In this document: positions 1-7,719 of the stretch, piece by piece
Layout of the letters: each line of letters starts with the position of its first letter
Position numbering within the stretch: position 1 is the stretch's first letter
Assembly (NCBI RefSeq): GCF_001953175.1
Contig: NZ_CP018258.1
Span: forward strand, 1,578,210-1,642,209
Source of the DNA: Dehalogenimonas formicexedens
GTDB lineage: Bacteria; Chloroflexota; Dehalococcoidia; Dehalococcoidales; Dehalococcoidaceae
Direction of reading: 5' to 3'
Length of the DNA stretch: 64,000 bases
Made by a program: the position numbers and the translations under genes
Notes under the pieces: model-generated
The model's input: the letters and a program-made list of their open reading frames with translations, nothing else
Databases searched by the model: none
What the model was told of the DNA's origin: nothing

Positions 1-193
1 CCACCAGAATAAGTCCCAGGCCGCCCACCACCAGCAGGATGCCGATGGTCCCGATCTTCTGCAAAAACGAAGACACGGGGCCTCCATCACCCGCCCCCGA
101 ATCCGGGCCGCCCTGCCGCATCCAGCGCCAGACAACCAGGACAGACAAAAGGACAATGACGGTCAGGACGATTTCGAGCAATCCCAGACGCAT
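1..193 (-). CDS. Membrane protein, 3' end outside window
   Basis: This reading frame starts with ATG at 193 on the minus strand and runs off the left edge, so only about 64 residues are visible. They form two hydrophobic segments (about residues 5-22 and 46-64) joined by a polar loop rich in Gly, Asp and Ser. I do not recognise a family. It is followed upstream, on the same strand, by another small membrane protein, and the two may be co-transcribed. Confidence 0.5.
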   Translation of the reverse strand, partial: MRLGLLEIVLTVIVLLSVLVVWRWMRQGGPDSGAGDGGPVSSFLQKIGTIGILLVVGGLGLILV

Positions 194-225
194 GAAATCA
201 GCTTAAACTCTGGCGGCCTCCGGTG

Positions 226-540
226 TCAATGGAACCAGCCGGATACCAGAAACATTACGATGGTCATCAGGATCAAAAGACCACCGGCGCCAGCCGCCAG
301 GAAAACAGTCAGGGCGCGTTCCCTGGAACGGGCGATACTTAGAACGCCGGTAATGAATGATGCGATACCGGCGATCATAGCCGAGACGGAAGCGATTACG
401 GGTAAGGCCGATGTCGAGGCGATTTCACTCCCGTCCTGTTCGATGGCGACCAGCGCCCGGCCGATGGCGACGAGCGCGAAGAAGGCGACGATCAGCCACA
501 CCGACCATTTCCCGAGCGCGGTTTTCGGCAGGAAAGACAT
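226..540 (-). CDS. Small three-helix membrane protein
   Basis: A 104-residue protein made almost entirely of three hydrophobic segments (about 12-33, 45-69 and 76-102), with short charged connectors such as the Arg-Ser-Arg-Glu-Arg stretch near residue 72. That layout indicates an integral membrane protein of unknown function. It lies between a partial membrane protein and the ABC exporter genes on the same strand, with a gap of about 45 bases to the exporter, so it may belong to the same transcription unit. No catalytic motif is visible. Confidence 0.55.
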   Translation of the reverse strand: MSFLPKTALGKWSVWLIVAFFALVAIGRALVAIEQDGSEIASTSALPVIASVSAMIAGIASFITGVLSIARSRERALTVFLAAGAGGLLILMTIVMFLVSGWFH

Positions 541-584
541 CAGCTAATGCTAGTCTGTCTTACCAACCGGAGTCAATCGGCTGG

Positions 585-1379
585 TTATATGTAGAGGTCC
601 CGCCGGTTGTAGGCGATGCGAGCCCCCGTTACCGCCACGGCGACAATGACCAAAGACAGGCCGATGAAGACCGGGTCGAAGCGCGACTGGTGCAACAGTT
701 CCGCCGGGTCGAAATACATAAACGGCGTCAGGTATTTCAAGAAGTCAAGGCTGCTGTTGAGGGTGACCACGACGGACAGGAAATAGGTGCCCAGCAGCAC
801 GAACAAAGCGGTGGAACTGGCCATCTTGTAACGCTTGAGGGCGGTACCTATAAAAACGCCGATCGAAAGAAACACAAGTTGTAACAGGAATAGCGCCGCC
901 ATGCTCAGCGCCAGGAATTTGTAAAAGGCGCTGTCCGGCTGGTAGTTGGTGGTGGCAGCCACCGAGATCCCCCAGGTAATAAGCAATAGCAGGACGCAGT
1001 TGACCAGCGCAGCCAGGGTTTTCGAAATAACGACGCGGCTGCGGGTAACCGGCAGGGTAAGCGAGAATTCGACCGTTTTATCCCGCTGTTCCTTGGCGAT
1101 GATGTCGGCGCCCCACATGGCGGCGGCGATCGAAAGAAGCAAGGCGAAATACAGGAACATGATGCCGTAAAAACCGGAGACAGTCGTCAGGTTGAACGCC
1201 TGCAGGTTCAAGATGGTAAGCACCTGCTGCGGCAGGCTGTTCAGGGTGTCCAGAAGGTCCGGGTTGTTATAGTAAGCCGAAAACTTGGAAACACCGACGA
1301 TGACGAACAGGATGACGACCCCTCCCCAGATCAAAAGAGACCGGAAATTGGCTTTAAGTTCCCGTAAAAATATATTCAT
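585..1379 (-). CDS. ABC-2 type exporter permease
   Basis: A 264-residue ABC-2 family permease. It has an N-terminal amphipathic start, a first membrane helix at about residues 17-36 and five more hydrophobic segments, with the typical soluble loop rich in Asp, Leu and Asn (about 40-60). The motif EQRDKTVEFSLTLPVTRSR, common in this family, lies between helices 2 and 3. It follows a second permease by 8 bases and an ATPase, so the three genes encode one exporter. The substrate cannot be read from the sequence. Control by the adjacent TetR gene is inferred. Confidence 0.85.
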   Translation of the reverse strand: MNIFLRELKANFRSLLIWGGVVILFVIVGVSKFSAYYNNPDLLDTLNSLPQQVLTILNLQAFNLTTVSGFYGIMFLYFALLLSIAAAMWGADIIAKEQRDKTVEFSLTLPVTRSRVVISKTLAALVNCVLLLLITWGISVAATTNYQPDSAFYKFLALSMAALFLLQLVFLSIGVFIGTALKRYKMASSTALFVLLGTYFLSVVVTLNSSLDFLKYLTPFMYFDPAELLHQSRFDPVFIGLSLVIVAVAVTGARIAYNRRDLYI

Positions 1380-1387
1380 CTCGGCTC

Positions 1388-2197
1388 CTAGGCCACCGCC
1401 GGAATGTCGCGGCGGGTATACAACATGTAACCGGCGGCGATCGAAACGACGATCACCAAAACACTGACCACTACCAATGGGGCATCGTACGAATTGTGGC
1501 CGATGATATACACCGGGTCGAAATGCTTGAACGGGCTGATCTTTTCAAGGATGCTGCTGCCCAACAAGTTACCGAAAGCAGCCAGCACGTACATGCCGAA
1601 ACTGAGCGCCAGGGCGTAGGTGATAACACTCCGGACTCTCTTCACCAGAAGGGAGACACCTAAACCCACCCCGAGGAAAAAGAGCTGGAAGACAACGATG
1701 CTTGCCAGCAGCAGAAAGAGAGTTCCGGTATCAAAAGACTGACTGCCCTTGAACAGATTAAGGAAGGTCAAGCTGGCGACCCAGGTCGCGGCATTGGTGA
1801 TCGTCAGGCCGGCGAACGCCGCCAAAAGCTTGCTGGAGAGTATCCGGTCTCTCTTGACCGGCTTGGTCAAAAGAAAATCAGCGGTCCATTCGGCTTCTTC
1901 CACCGATACCAGTCCGAAGCCGTAACTTGCCGCCTGGATAGCCAGGAGTAACTGGGCGAACAGGAACATGAAGCTGTAAAAGCCCAGGATGGTCGACAGG
2001 TCCACGCCATTTAGGCCGAAGGCGATGAGCAATTCCTTGGGGAAATTGTTCAGGAAATCATTGACCGATCCTATCTGGCTGGATATTGTGGAGAACATCG
2101 CCGAAAAGGCGAAGACGACGGCGGCGACGGCTACCGACCAGCCGAGAGCCGATTTCAGTTTCATCCGGAATTCATGTAAAAAAACATTCGCAACCAT
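1388..2197 (-). CDS. ABC-2 type exporter permease
   Basis: A 269-residue permease paralogous to the next gene downstream. It shares the same layout, with a first helix at about 17-38, a loop containing NDFLNNFPKELL, and a conserved EEAEWTADFLLTKPVKRDR segment equivalent to the one in its neighbour. The six hydrophobic segments fit one transmembrane half of an exporter. The gene lies 7 bases after the ATPase stop. Two different permeases with one ATPase suggest a heterodimeric channel. The substrate is unknown. Confidence 0.85.
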   Translation of the reverse strand: MVANVFLHEFRMKLKSALGWSVAVAAVVFAFSAMFSTISSQIGSVNDFLNNFPKELLIAFGLNGVDLSTILGFYSFMFLFAQLLLAIQAASYGFGLVSVEEAEWTADFLLTKPVKRDRILSSKLLAAFAGLTITNAATWVASLTFLNLFKGSQSFDTGTLFLLLASIVVFQLFFLGVGLGVSLLVKRVRSVITYALALSFGMYVLAAFGNLLGSSILEKISPFKHFDPVYIIGHNSYDAPLVVVSVLVIVVSIAAGYMLYTRRDIPAVA

Positions 2198-2204
2198 ATT
2201 TCAC

Positions 2205-3074
2205 CTACTCGTAGTAGTGCATGAAGATCTCTTCGAGGGACGGCTCCTCGATGGTGACATCGGCCACCGTGTTCTCGGCGATCCGGCGCATCACCACGTT
2301 GATATCACCGTTATACAGGAATCGTACCAGGCCGTCCGAGTGTTCCAGATTGGTGACACCCGGCAGATCGAAGCAGGAAGCTTCGATCTCGCCGGCCACC
2401 TGAACTTTCTTGTAGTTATCCTTCTGGAGGGTGCGGATGTCATCGATCTTGATGATGCGCCCCTCCTTGATAATGGCGACCCGGTTGCATAATCGCTGCA
2501 CTTCTCCCAGGATATGGGACGAGAAGAACACCGTCACGCCGCGCCTGTTCTCATCCCTGATGAGATCGAAGAATTTGCGCTGCATCAGAGGGTCAAGGCC
2601 CGAGGTCGGCTCATCGAGGAATAGCAGCTTCGGCCGGTGAAGCAAGCCCTGGACGATGCCGACCTTCTTTCTATTGCCGTATGAGAGATCCTCAATCTTC
2701 CGCTCCAATTCAAGTCCCATAAGTTCGGAAAGCTCATGCATCCTTGCTTTGTGGTCGCCGGGATAAAAGCTCGCCGAATAGTTCAAAAGGTCCTTGACCT
2801 TCATCCGGTCGTAATAAAAAACCTCCGAAGGCAGGTAACCGATGTCTTTTCTGATCTCAGGACCGAACGCGATGCAGTCCTTACCAAAGATAGAGGCGCT
2901 GCCGCTGGTGGGATAAATGAGACCGAGCAGCAGGCGGATGGTGGTGGACTTGCCGGCGCCGTTGGGACCGATGAAGCCGAAAATCTCGCCTTCCTCAACC
3001 TTGAACGATACGTCGTTGATGCCGCGGGACTTGCCGTAATACTTGGTCAGGTGGTTGACTTCGATGACACTCAT
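2205..3074 (-). CDS. ABC transporter ATP-binding protein
   Basis: A 289-residue ABC ATPase. The Walker A motif GPNGAGKST lies at about residues 36-44, the signature is a variant (LSYGNRKK), Walker B is LLFLDEPTSG and the H-loop is in SSHILGE. The C-terminal 80 residues form the extra domain usual for CcmA/DrrA-type exporters. I start at ATG 3074, which has AAGGAG six bases upstream, rather than the TTG three bases earlier. It is the first structural gene after the TetR regulator and powers the two permeases that follow. Confidence 0.9.
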   Translation of the reverse strand: MSVIEVNHLTKYYGKSRGINDVSFKVEEGEIFGFIGPNGAGKSTTIRLLLGLIYPTSGSASIFGKDCIAFGPEIRKDIGYLPSEVFYYDRMKVKDLLNYSASFYPGDHKARMHELSELMGLELERKIEDLSYGNRKKVGIVQGLLHRPKLLFLDEPTSGLDPLMQRKFFDLIRDENRRGVTVFFSSHILGEVQRLCNRVAIIKEGRIIKIDDIRTLQKDNYKKVQVAGEIEASCFDLPGVTNLEHSDGLVRFLYNGDINVVMRRIAENTVADVTIEEPSLEEIFMHYYE

Positions 3075-3084
3075 CAAATGCTCC

Positions 3085-3735
3085 TTATCGACTCCCTGAA
3101 GGTGTATTGGAGACCTCTCCGAAAAGGTCGATGTCCTTTTTAACGAATCCGTAGAACGCCAGCCGGGTCATCTGCTTGAGCTTATCCATGTTCTGCATCC
3201 AGTTCTGGATCAGCTCTTTTTTGGCGGCGAACCCTGCCCTCAACACATCCAGATACTCAAGAAAAACTTCCGCGTCGAGGGATTCATTGATGTATCCCTG
3301 GGCCTTCCCCTCAGCCAGGAAGTCCCGCCACATCGGCCAGGCTACGTTCCGGAACAGTTCTTCAATAAACGGAGCGATGTCCCGGTCCTGGCTGAGCATC
3401 TTGGCGATGACCTCATCGGAGGCCGCCGAGGCGATGGTGATTTTGCCCGCCACGATGCTGGCGAGTTTTTGGTCGAAGGGCAGGTCGGATTTTATGAAAC
3501 CCTCGGCCATACGCCCGATTTCGGCGATGACCGATTTTGCGGCGGCCAGCACCAGCGCTTCACGGCTGCCAAACTGGTTATATATCGTTGTCGGGGAAAC
3601 TTTGGCGGCGGCGGCGATATCCTCCACCGAAACCTTGCGGACGTCGTGGGTCCTGCGGAACAGGTCTACCGTGGTCTCGATGATGACCTGCCGCTTGCCG
3701 CCCCTTCCTCGCCCACTTTGTAGTTTTTGAGTCAT
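3085..3735 (-). CDS. TetR-family repressor
   Basis: A 216-residue TetR-type regulator. Residues 14-60 form the DNA-binding domain, with KRQVIIETTVDLFRR followed by the helix-turn-helix (SVEDIAAAAKVSPTTIYNQF). The rest is the variable ligand-binding half. It is 10 bases upstream of the exporter ATPase on the same strand and divergent from the SDR gene. A 27-bp palindrome sits in the divergent region over the SDR promoter. The likely role is local, ligand-released repression of the exporter, itself and possibly the SDR. The inducer is unknown. Confidence 0.88.
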   Translation of the reverse strand: MTQKLQSGRGRGGKRQVIIETTVDLFRRTHDVRKVSVEDIAAAAKVSPTTIYNQFGSREALVLAAAKSVIAEIGRMAEGFIKSDLPFDQKLASIVAGKITIASAASDEVIAKMLSQDRDIAPFIEELFRNVAWPMWRDFLAEGKAQGYINESLDAEVFLEYLDVLRAGFAAKKELIQNWMQNMDKLKQMTRLAFYGFVKKDIDLFGEVSNTPSGSR

Positions 3736-3757
3736 ATACTACAATTATACAATATCC

Positions 3758-3784
3758 TGTCAATATTATTTGAAGGTATTGACA
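3758..3784. promoter_or_regulatory. Candidate TetR operator palindrome
   Basis: TGTCAATA (3758-3765) and TATTGACA (3777-3784) form a perfect 8-bp inverted repeat with an 11-base spacer, between the TetR gene and the divergent SDR. The right arm contains the -35 element of the SDR promoter. The position is what one expects of a repressor site. Binding is an inference. Confidence 0.55.
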
Positions 3785-3807
3785 AGCAGGGTTTGCCAGA
3801 ATATACT
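3779..3807 (+). promoter_or_regulatory. Sigma-70-type promoter for the SDR gene
   Basis: TTGACA at 3779-3784 and TATACT at 3802-3807 are separated by exactly 17 bases and lie about 50 bases before the SDR start. Immediately downstream, two near-identical 12-mers (GGTATTAGTACC at 3809-3820, GGTTTTAGTACC at 3821-3832) sit in tandem and could be a second regulator's site. Confidence 0.6.
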
Positions 3808-3858
3808 CGGTATTAGTACCGGTTTTAGTACCCAATGAAATCGGGCAGGAGGAGAGTT

Positions 3859-4653
3859 ATGGACAAATCCATCAGGGAACTATTCGACCTTTCCGGTAAA
3901 GTCGCCATTGTCACCGGAGGAGCCCAGGGGATCGGCAAGGGAATCGCTTTGAGGCTGGCCGAAGCCGGAGCCAGCGTCGCCGTCTCTGATATCAATCTAG
4001 AATCAGCCCAGGCAACCGTCGGCGAGATGAAAAAAATGGGCTATAAAGCCGTGGCGGTGCAATCCGACATCAGCAAGGTAGCCGAGGCGGAAAGGACCGT
4101 ACAGGAGACCGTCAAACATTTCGGAGACCTGCACATCCTGGTGAACAACGCCGGAGTTTACCCGTTTGCCTCAACCGAAACGATGACCGAAGCCACATGG
4201 GACAAGACCCTTAACATCAATTTGAAGGGTTTGATGTTTTTCTCTCAGGCCGCTGTCAGGGCTATGGCTGCCAAAGGTCACGGCGGCAAGATCGTCAACA
4301 TCGCTTCGGTGGACGGCTTGCACCCCACCGGCAACCTGCTTTCGTATGATGCCTCCAAAGGCGGCGTTATCATGCTTACCAAAGCCCTGGCCAAGGACCT
4401 GGCGCCGAAGGGGATCAACGTTAACGCCATCGCTCCCGGCGCCATCGTCACCCCAGGTGCTTCCGGCGGCCTTGCCGGAATGAGCCAGGAGCAGATCGAC
4501 GCGGTCACCAAGGCGTTCCTGGCGACCATACCCATGGGCCGGCAGGGCACTCCGGACGATATAGGGCGGGTGGCACTATTCCTGGCTTCTGACGCCGCGG
4601 ATTATATTACCGGCAGCGTCGTGGTAGCCGATGGTGGCTATCTGGTCGGATAG
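3859..4653 (+). CDS. Short-chain dehydrogenase/reductase (classical SDR)
   Basis: A 264-residue classical SDR. It has the NAD(P)-binding motif TGGAQGIG at about residues 19-26, the structural NNAG motif, the catalytic Ser in NIASVDG and the YDASK active site (Tyr-x3-Lys), and it ends with the FLASDAADYITGSVVVADGGY segment typical of FabG/glucose-dehydrogenase-like enzymes. Start ATG 3859 was chosen for the AGGAGG ribosome site at 3848-3853; an earlier in-frame ATG at 3835 lacks one. The substrate cannot be assigned. It is divergent from the TetR/exporter unit. Confidence 0.88.
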   Translation: MDKSIRELFDLSGKVAIVTGGAQGIGKGIALRLAEAGASVAVSDINLESAQATVGEMKKMGYKAVAVQSDISKVAEAERTVQETVKHFGDLHILVNNAGVYPFASTETMTEATWDKTLNINLKGLMFFSQAAVRAMAAKGHGGKIVNIASVDGLHPTGNLLSYDASKGGVIMLTKALAKDLAPKGINVNAIAPGAIVTPGASGGLAGMSQEQIDAVTKAFLATIPMGRQGTPDDIGRVALFLASDAADYITGSVVVADGGYLVG

Positions 4654-4678
4654 GCACTATACCCTAAGCCGGGGGAAT

Positions 4679-4715
4679 ACAGTCCGGGCAACGTTAAACC
4701 GGCAGCCCGGACTGT
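4679..4715. terminator. Hairpin between convergent genes
   Basis: ACAGTCCGGG (4679-4688) pairs perfectly with CCCGGACTGT (4706-4715), followed by an A-rich run. It lies between the SDR and the response regulator, which converge, and may terminate one or both. Confidence 0.5.
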
Positions 4716-4756
4716 CCAAAAATAACCGGCTATGGTAGCAAGTATCCGGTTTAGAG

Positions 4757-5122
4757 CTAGGTGCCGGCGTATTGGGCTACTATTGTCCGCAGGTCCCGGA
4801 TATCCACCGGCTTGGTTAGATAATCCACCGCGCCCATGTTCAACGCCAAGTGCTTGTTCATTTCATAACCCACGGCGGTCACCATGACCACCGGTATCCG
4901 CTTGGTAGCCTCGTTTTTCTTAAGCTCGGACAGCGTCATGTAGCCATCGATTTTTGGCATCATTACGTCTAAAAGGATCAAGTTCGGTTTTTTGGCTACC
5001 GCCGACTCAATTCCCGATTTGCCGTTGGATGCCGTCACTACCTGGTAACCGGCCGCGGTCAGGACATCCCTGATCAAAGTGGTCGCCATCGGATCGTCGT
5101 CGACTGCCAGAATGGTTTTCAA
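4757..5122 (-). CDS. Single-domain response regulator (CheY-like receiver)
   Basis: A 121-residue receiver domain with no output domain. The acidic pair is in AVDDDP, the phosphoacceptor Asp in LILLDVMMP (about residue 52), the Thr in VMVTA and the Lys in LTKPVD. The start is TTG at 5122, overlapping the kinase stop by four bases (TTGA), with AGGAGCGG upstream. It is therefore translationally coupled to the kinase and is almost certainly its partner. With no DNA-binding domain, it must signal by protein contact or pass the phosphate on. Confidence 0.9.
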   Translation of the reverse strand: MKTILAVDDDPMATTLIRDVLTAAGYQVVTASNGKSGIESAVAKKPNLILLDVMMPKIDGYMTLSELKKNEATKRIPVVMVTAVGYEMNKHLALNMGAVDYLTKPVDIRDLRTIVAQYAGT

Positions 5123-7569
5123 TTTTCCGCTCCTTTTTGTTGCACCGGTATTTCAAAGGTAAATGTTGCCCCTTTGTTACTGCCTTCACTTTGCACCCAG
5201 ATACTGCCGCCGTGCATTTCCACAAGCCGTTTACTGATGGCGAGCCCAAGCCCGGTGCCCGGGGTTTTGGACAAAAGGCCGCCCTGCACCTGATAGAAAT
5301 CGGTAAACATTTTGCCTTGAGACTCCGACGGTATCCCTATGCCGGTGTCTGACACACTCACCCGAAGATGACCGTCAATACGATTGGCCTCAATTGTTAT
5401 CCTCCCGTCATCAGGGGTGAACTTGATAGCGTTCGAAAGCAGGTTAAATAAGACCTGTTTTATCTTTCGCGCGTCTGCCTGGAGTTCATCGGCGGCGGCG
5501 CCGGGGTTGAGACTGGTCTTCAACTTGACATGTTTCTTAGCCGCTTTTTCCTTTATCATCAGGAGGCTCTCCTGGATGAGCGGTCCGATACTGATATCCG
5601 AAAGCTCCAAATGGCTTTTGCCGGCTTCGATTTTTGAAAGATCCAGGATATCGTTAATCAGGCAGAGCAGGTGCTGGCCGCTGCCCAAAATGTTGGTCAC
5701 GTACTCAGCTTGCTTTTCATTCAACGACCCGAAGATCTGCTCCTCCAGAACCTGCGAGAATCCTATGACGGCGTTGAGCGGCGTCCGGAGTTCATGAGAC
5801 ATGCTGGCGAGGAAATCACTCTTGGCCTGATTCGCGGCATTGGCTTCGATCGCGGTTTCCTCGAGTTGCCGTGTGCGCTCCTCGACCCTGGCTTCTAACT
5901 GGGCATTCATCCTGAACAAAGCCCTATTCAGCTTCGTCAGCTCCAGAGCAGCGTCATGGCGTTCGATGGCGCTGCCTATGATTTCCGCGGATACGCGCAA
6001 GACCGAAAGGTCTTTTTCAGTCCAGCTGCTGCTATTGGAAATATTATCGATACCCATGAACCCGAGCAGTTTTCCCTTACCTCTGAGCGGCATGGCGACA
6101 GTCGAGGATATAGATTGGTTGTCCATGAGCGATTTTTCGGCGGCGGCTTCCGGGGGAAGCTGGGAGACGTCACGCACAAGTATGGTTTCGCCTGAATTCA
6201 GTTTTTCAATCCACCAGGAGAACTTCGAAATCGGGAGGTTCTGCAGATTATGTTTCAGGGAATCGACATCCCTGGCGCACCATTCGTTCGTATTGGACAT
6301 CGACCTTCCGTCTTCCGAAGCCCGATAAAGGTAGGCGCGGCTGGCGCCGCTCAAGTACCCGATATCGGAGAGCGATTCGTCGATGGCGGTGTTAAGGTCG
6401 GCGGTGGTCGCGAAGCGGGAAGAGATACCGGCGATTGTCTGCTCCAGGTACAAGCGGTATTGCACAATTTCGGCGGCTTTTTTCCGCTCTACCAATTCCG
6501 TTTCCAGGACGATTTTTTCGCGCCGGGCTATTTCGGCCTTGTAGCTCTCGGTATTGTCGTGAAGAATGACCAGATAACCGCTCACTCTCTTGTGGGTCTT
6601 GATCCCGGTGATGAGTACGTCTTGAATGCGCTGCTCGCCAGCCCGGGTGGTCACAGCGCTGGTCCGCTGCCCGCCTGCCGGCAACTTTTCAAAATTGATG
6701 TACATCAATTGCGGCAAGATTGAGGCCAGTGGCTTGCCTATGATGTCGGCGTGGTCGGGCACCAGCATTGCCCGGGCGGCGGAATTCAGGTCGATCACCA
6801 GCCTCGCGGTATCGAGGACAATGACGCCGTCGAGAATGCTGTTAAAAATAGCGTCCCGGGCCACCGGAGCAACTTCCACCAGGTGAAACCTCGAAAGTCC
6901 GAAGTAAAACACCACCCCGGTGATGGCGAACGCCAGGGGGGTCGGATCCACGGAGGAAAACATTGAAGGAGCCATCAGAAAAAGAGCGTTGCCAAGCCAG
7001 GGTACGAACGTGCCCAGGAACATCACCATGATCTGGTTGCGGTAGATCCCGGTAGAATGCCGCATCAGATTGAAAAGGTTCCAGGTTCCCGTCGCCAGCA
7101 GAACATAAGAATACGAGGCAAACACCCAGAACCAGGCGCCGTGGGTTACCTCATCGACCGGGTGGTTTCCACTGGTATTGAGCCAGATATCTTTCCACAT
7201 AAGATGGTGGGCGCTGTTGGTCCAGACCAAGATCAACGTTACAACAGGCAAGACGCTGATAGCCACGATGTTTCGAGGCGTGATCCATTTTTCTTTGCTG
7301 GCGTACCTTAAACAAAAACATAACCAGGCAATGGGTAGCGGCACAATTCCGAAATATGAAAAATATATCCAGAAGGTCTTGCCCGCAAGATCCGGTGTCG
7401 CCTGTTCCATGATGGCTGCAAATGACCAGGCGATCAGCGAAGCCATCAGGATAAGAAAGTTGGTAACCAAAGGTTTCCTTCGGGATTTCCAAACCTGGAT
7501 CGAGAGGATCACCCCGGTGGCCAAAGCAGCAAGGGGCAGAATTACATGGATATCGAAGAACAAATTCAT
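5119..7569 (-). CDS. Membrane histidine kinase with 7TM, PAS and GAF domains
   Basis: An 816-residue sensor kinase. Residues 1-225 contain about seven hydrophobic helices and resemble the 7TM N-terminal region of histidine kinases (PF16927 type). A PAS-like domain follows (about 240-350), then a GAF-like domain (about 380-540), a coiled coil, a HisKA domain with the H-box SMSHELRTPLNAVIGF (near 595) and a HATPase domain with NLLSNAIKFT, DTGIGIP and GTGLGLAI boxes. All catalytic boxes appear intact. It overlaps the receiver gene downstream. The signal is unknown; the GAF and PAS domains suggest an internal small molecule or redox cue. Confidence 0.92.
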   Translation of the reverse strand: MNLFFDIHVILPLAALATGVILSIQVWKSRRKPLVTNFLILMASLIAWSFAAIMEQATPDLAGKTFWIYFSYFGIVPLPIAWLCFCLRYASKEKWITPRNIVAISVLPVVTLILVWTNSAHHLMWKDIWLNTSGNHPVDEVTHGAWFWVFASYSYVLLATGTWNLFNLMRHSTGIYRNQIMVMFLGTFVPWLGNALFLMAPSMFSSVDPTPLAFAITGVVFYFGLSRFHLVEVAPVARDAIFNSILDGVIVLDTARLVIDLNSAARAMLVPDHADIIGKPLASILPQLMYINFEKLPAGGQRTSAVTTRAGEQRIQDVLITGIKTHKRVSGYLVILHDNTESYKAEIARREKIVLETELVERKKAAEIVQYRLYLEQTIAGISSRFATTADLNTAIDESLSDIGYLSGASRAYLYRASEDGRSMSNTNEWCARDVDSLKHNLQNLPISKFSWWIEKLNSGETILVRDVSQLPPEAAAEKSLMDNQSISSTVAMPLRGKGKLLGFMGIDNISNSSSWTEKDLSVLRVSAEIIGSAIERHDAALELTKLNRALFRMNAQLEARVEERTRQLEETAIEANAANQAKSDFLASMSHELRTPLNAVIGFSQVLEEQIFGSLNEKQAEYVTNILGSGQHLLCLINDILDLSKIEAGKSHLELSDISIGPLIQESLLMIKEKAAKKHVKLKTSLNPGAAADELQADARKIKQVLFNLLSNAIKFTPDDGRITIEANRIDGHLRVSVSDTGIGIPSESQGKMFTDFYQVQGGLLSKTPGTGLGLAISKRLVEMHGGSIWVQSEGSNKGATFTFEIPVQQKGAEN

Positions 7570-7719
7570 CTGGTTATCGACATTATTTGAGAATACTCGA
7601 CATTATTAGCCTCGTGGCAATCGAAAATAAATAGTACTTTCGTTTCAGGGACAGCGGAGCGATATGTTTTTGGATTGCCGCTCAAGGTTTTCGGTAGCTT
7701 CATGCTAGAATCTATTAAC

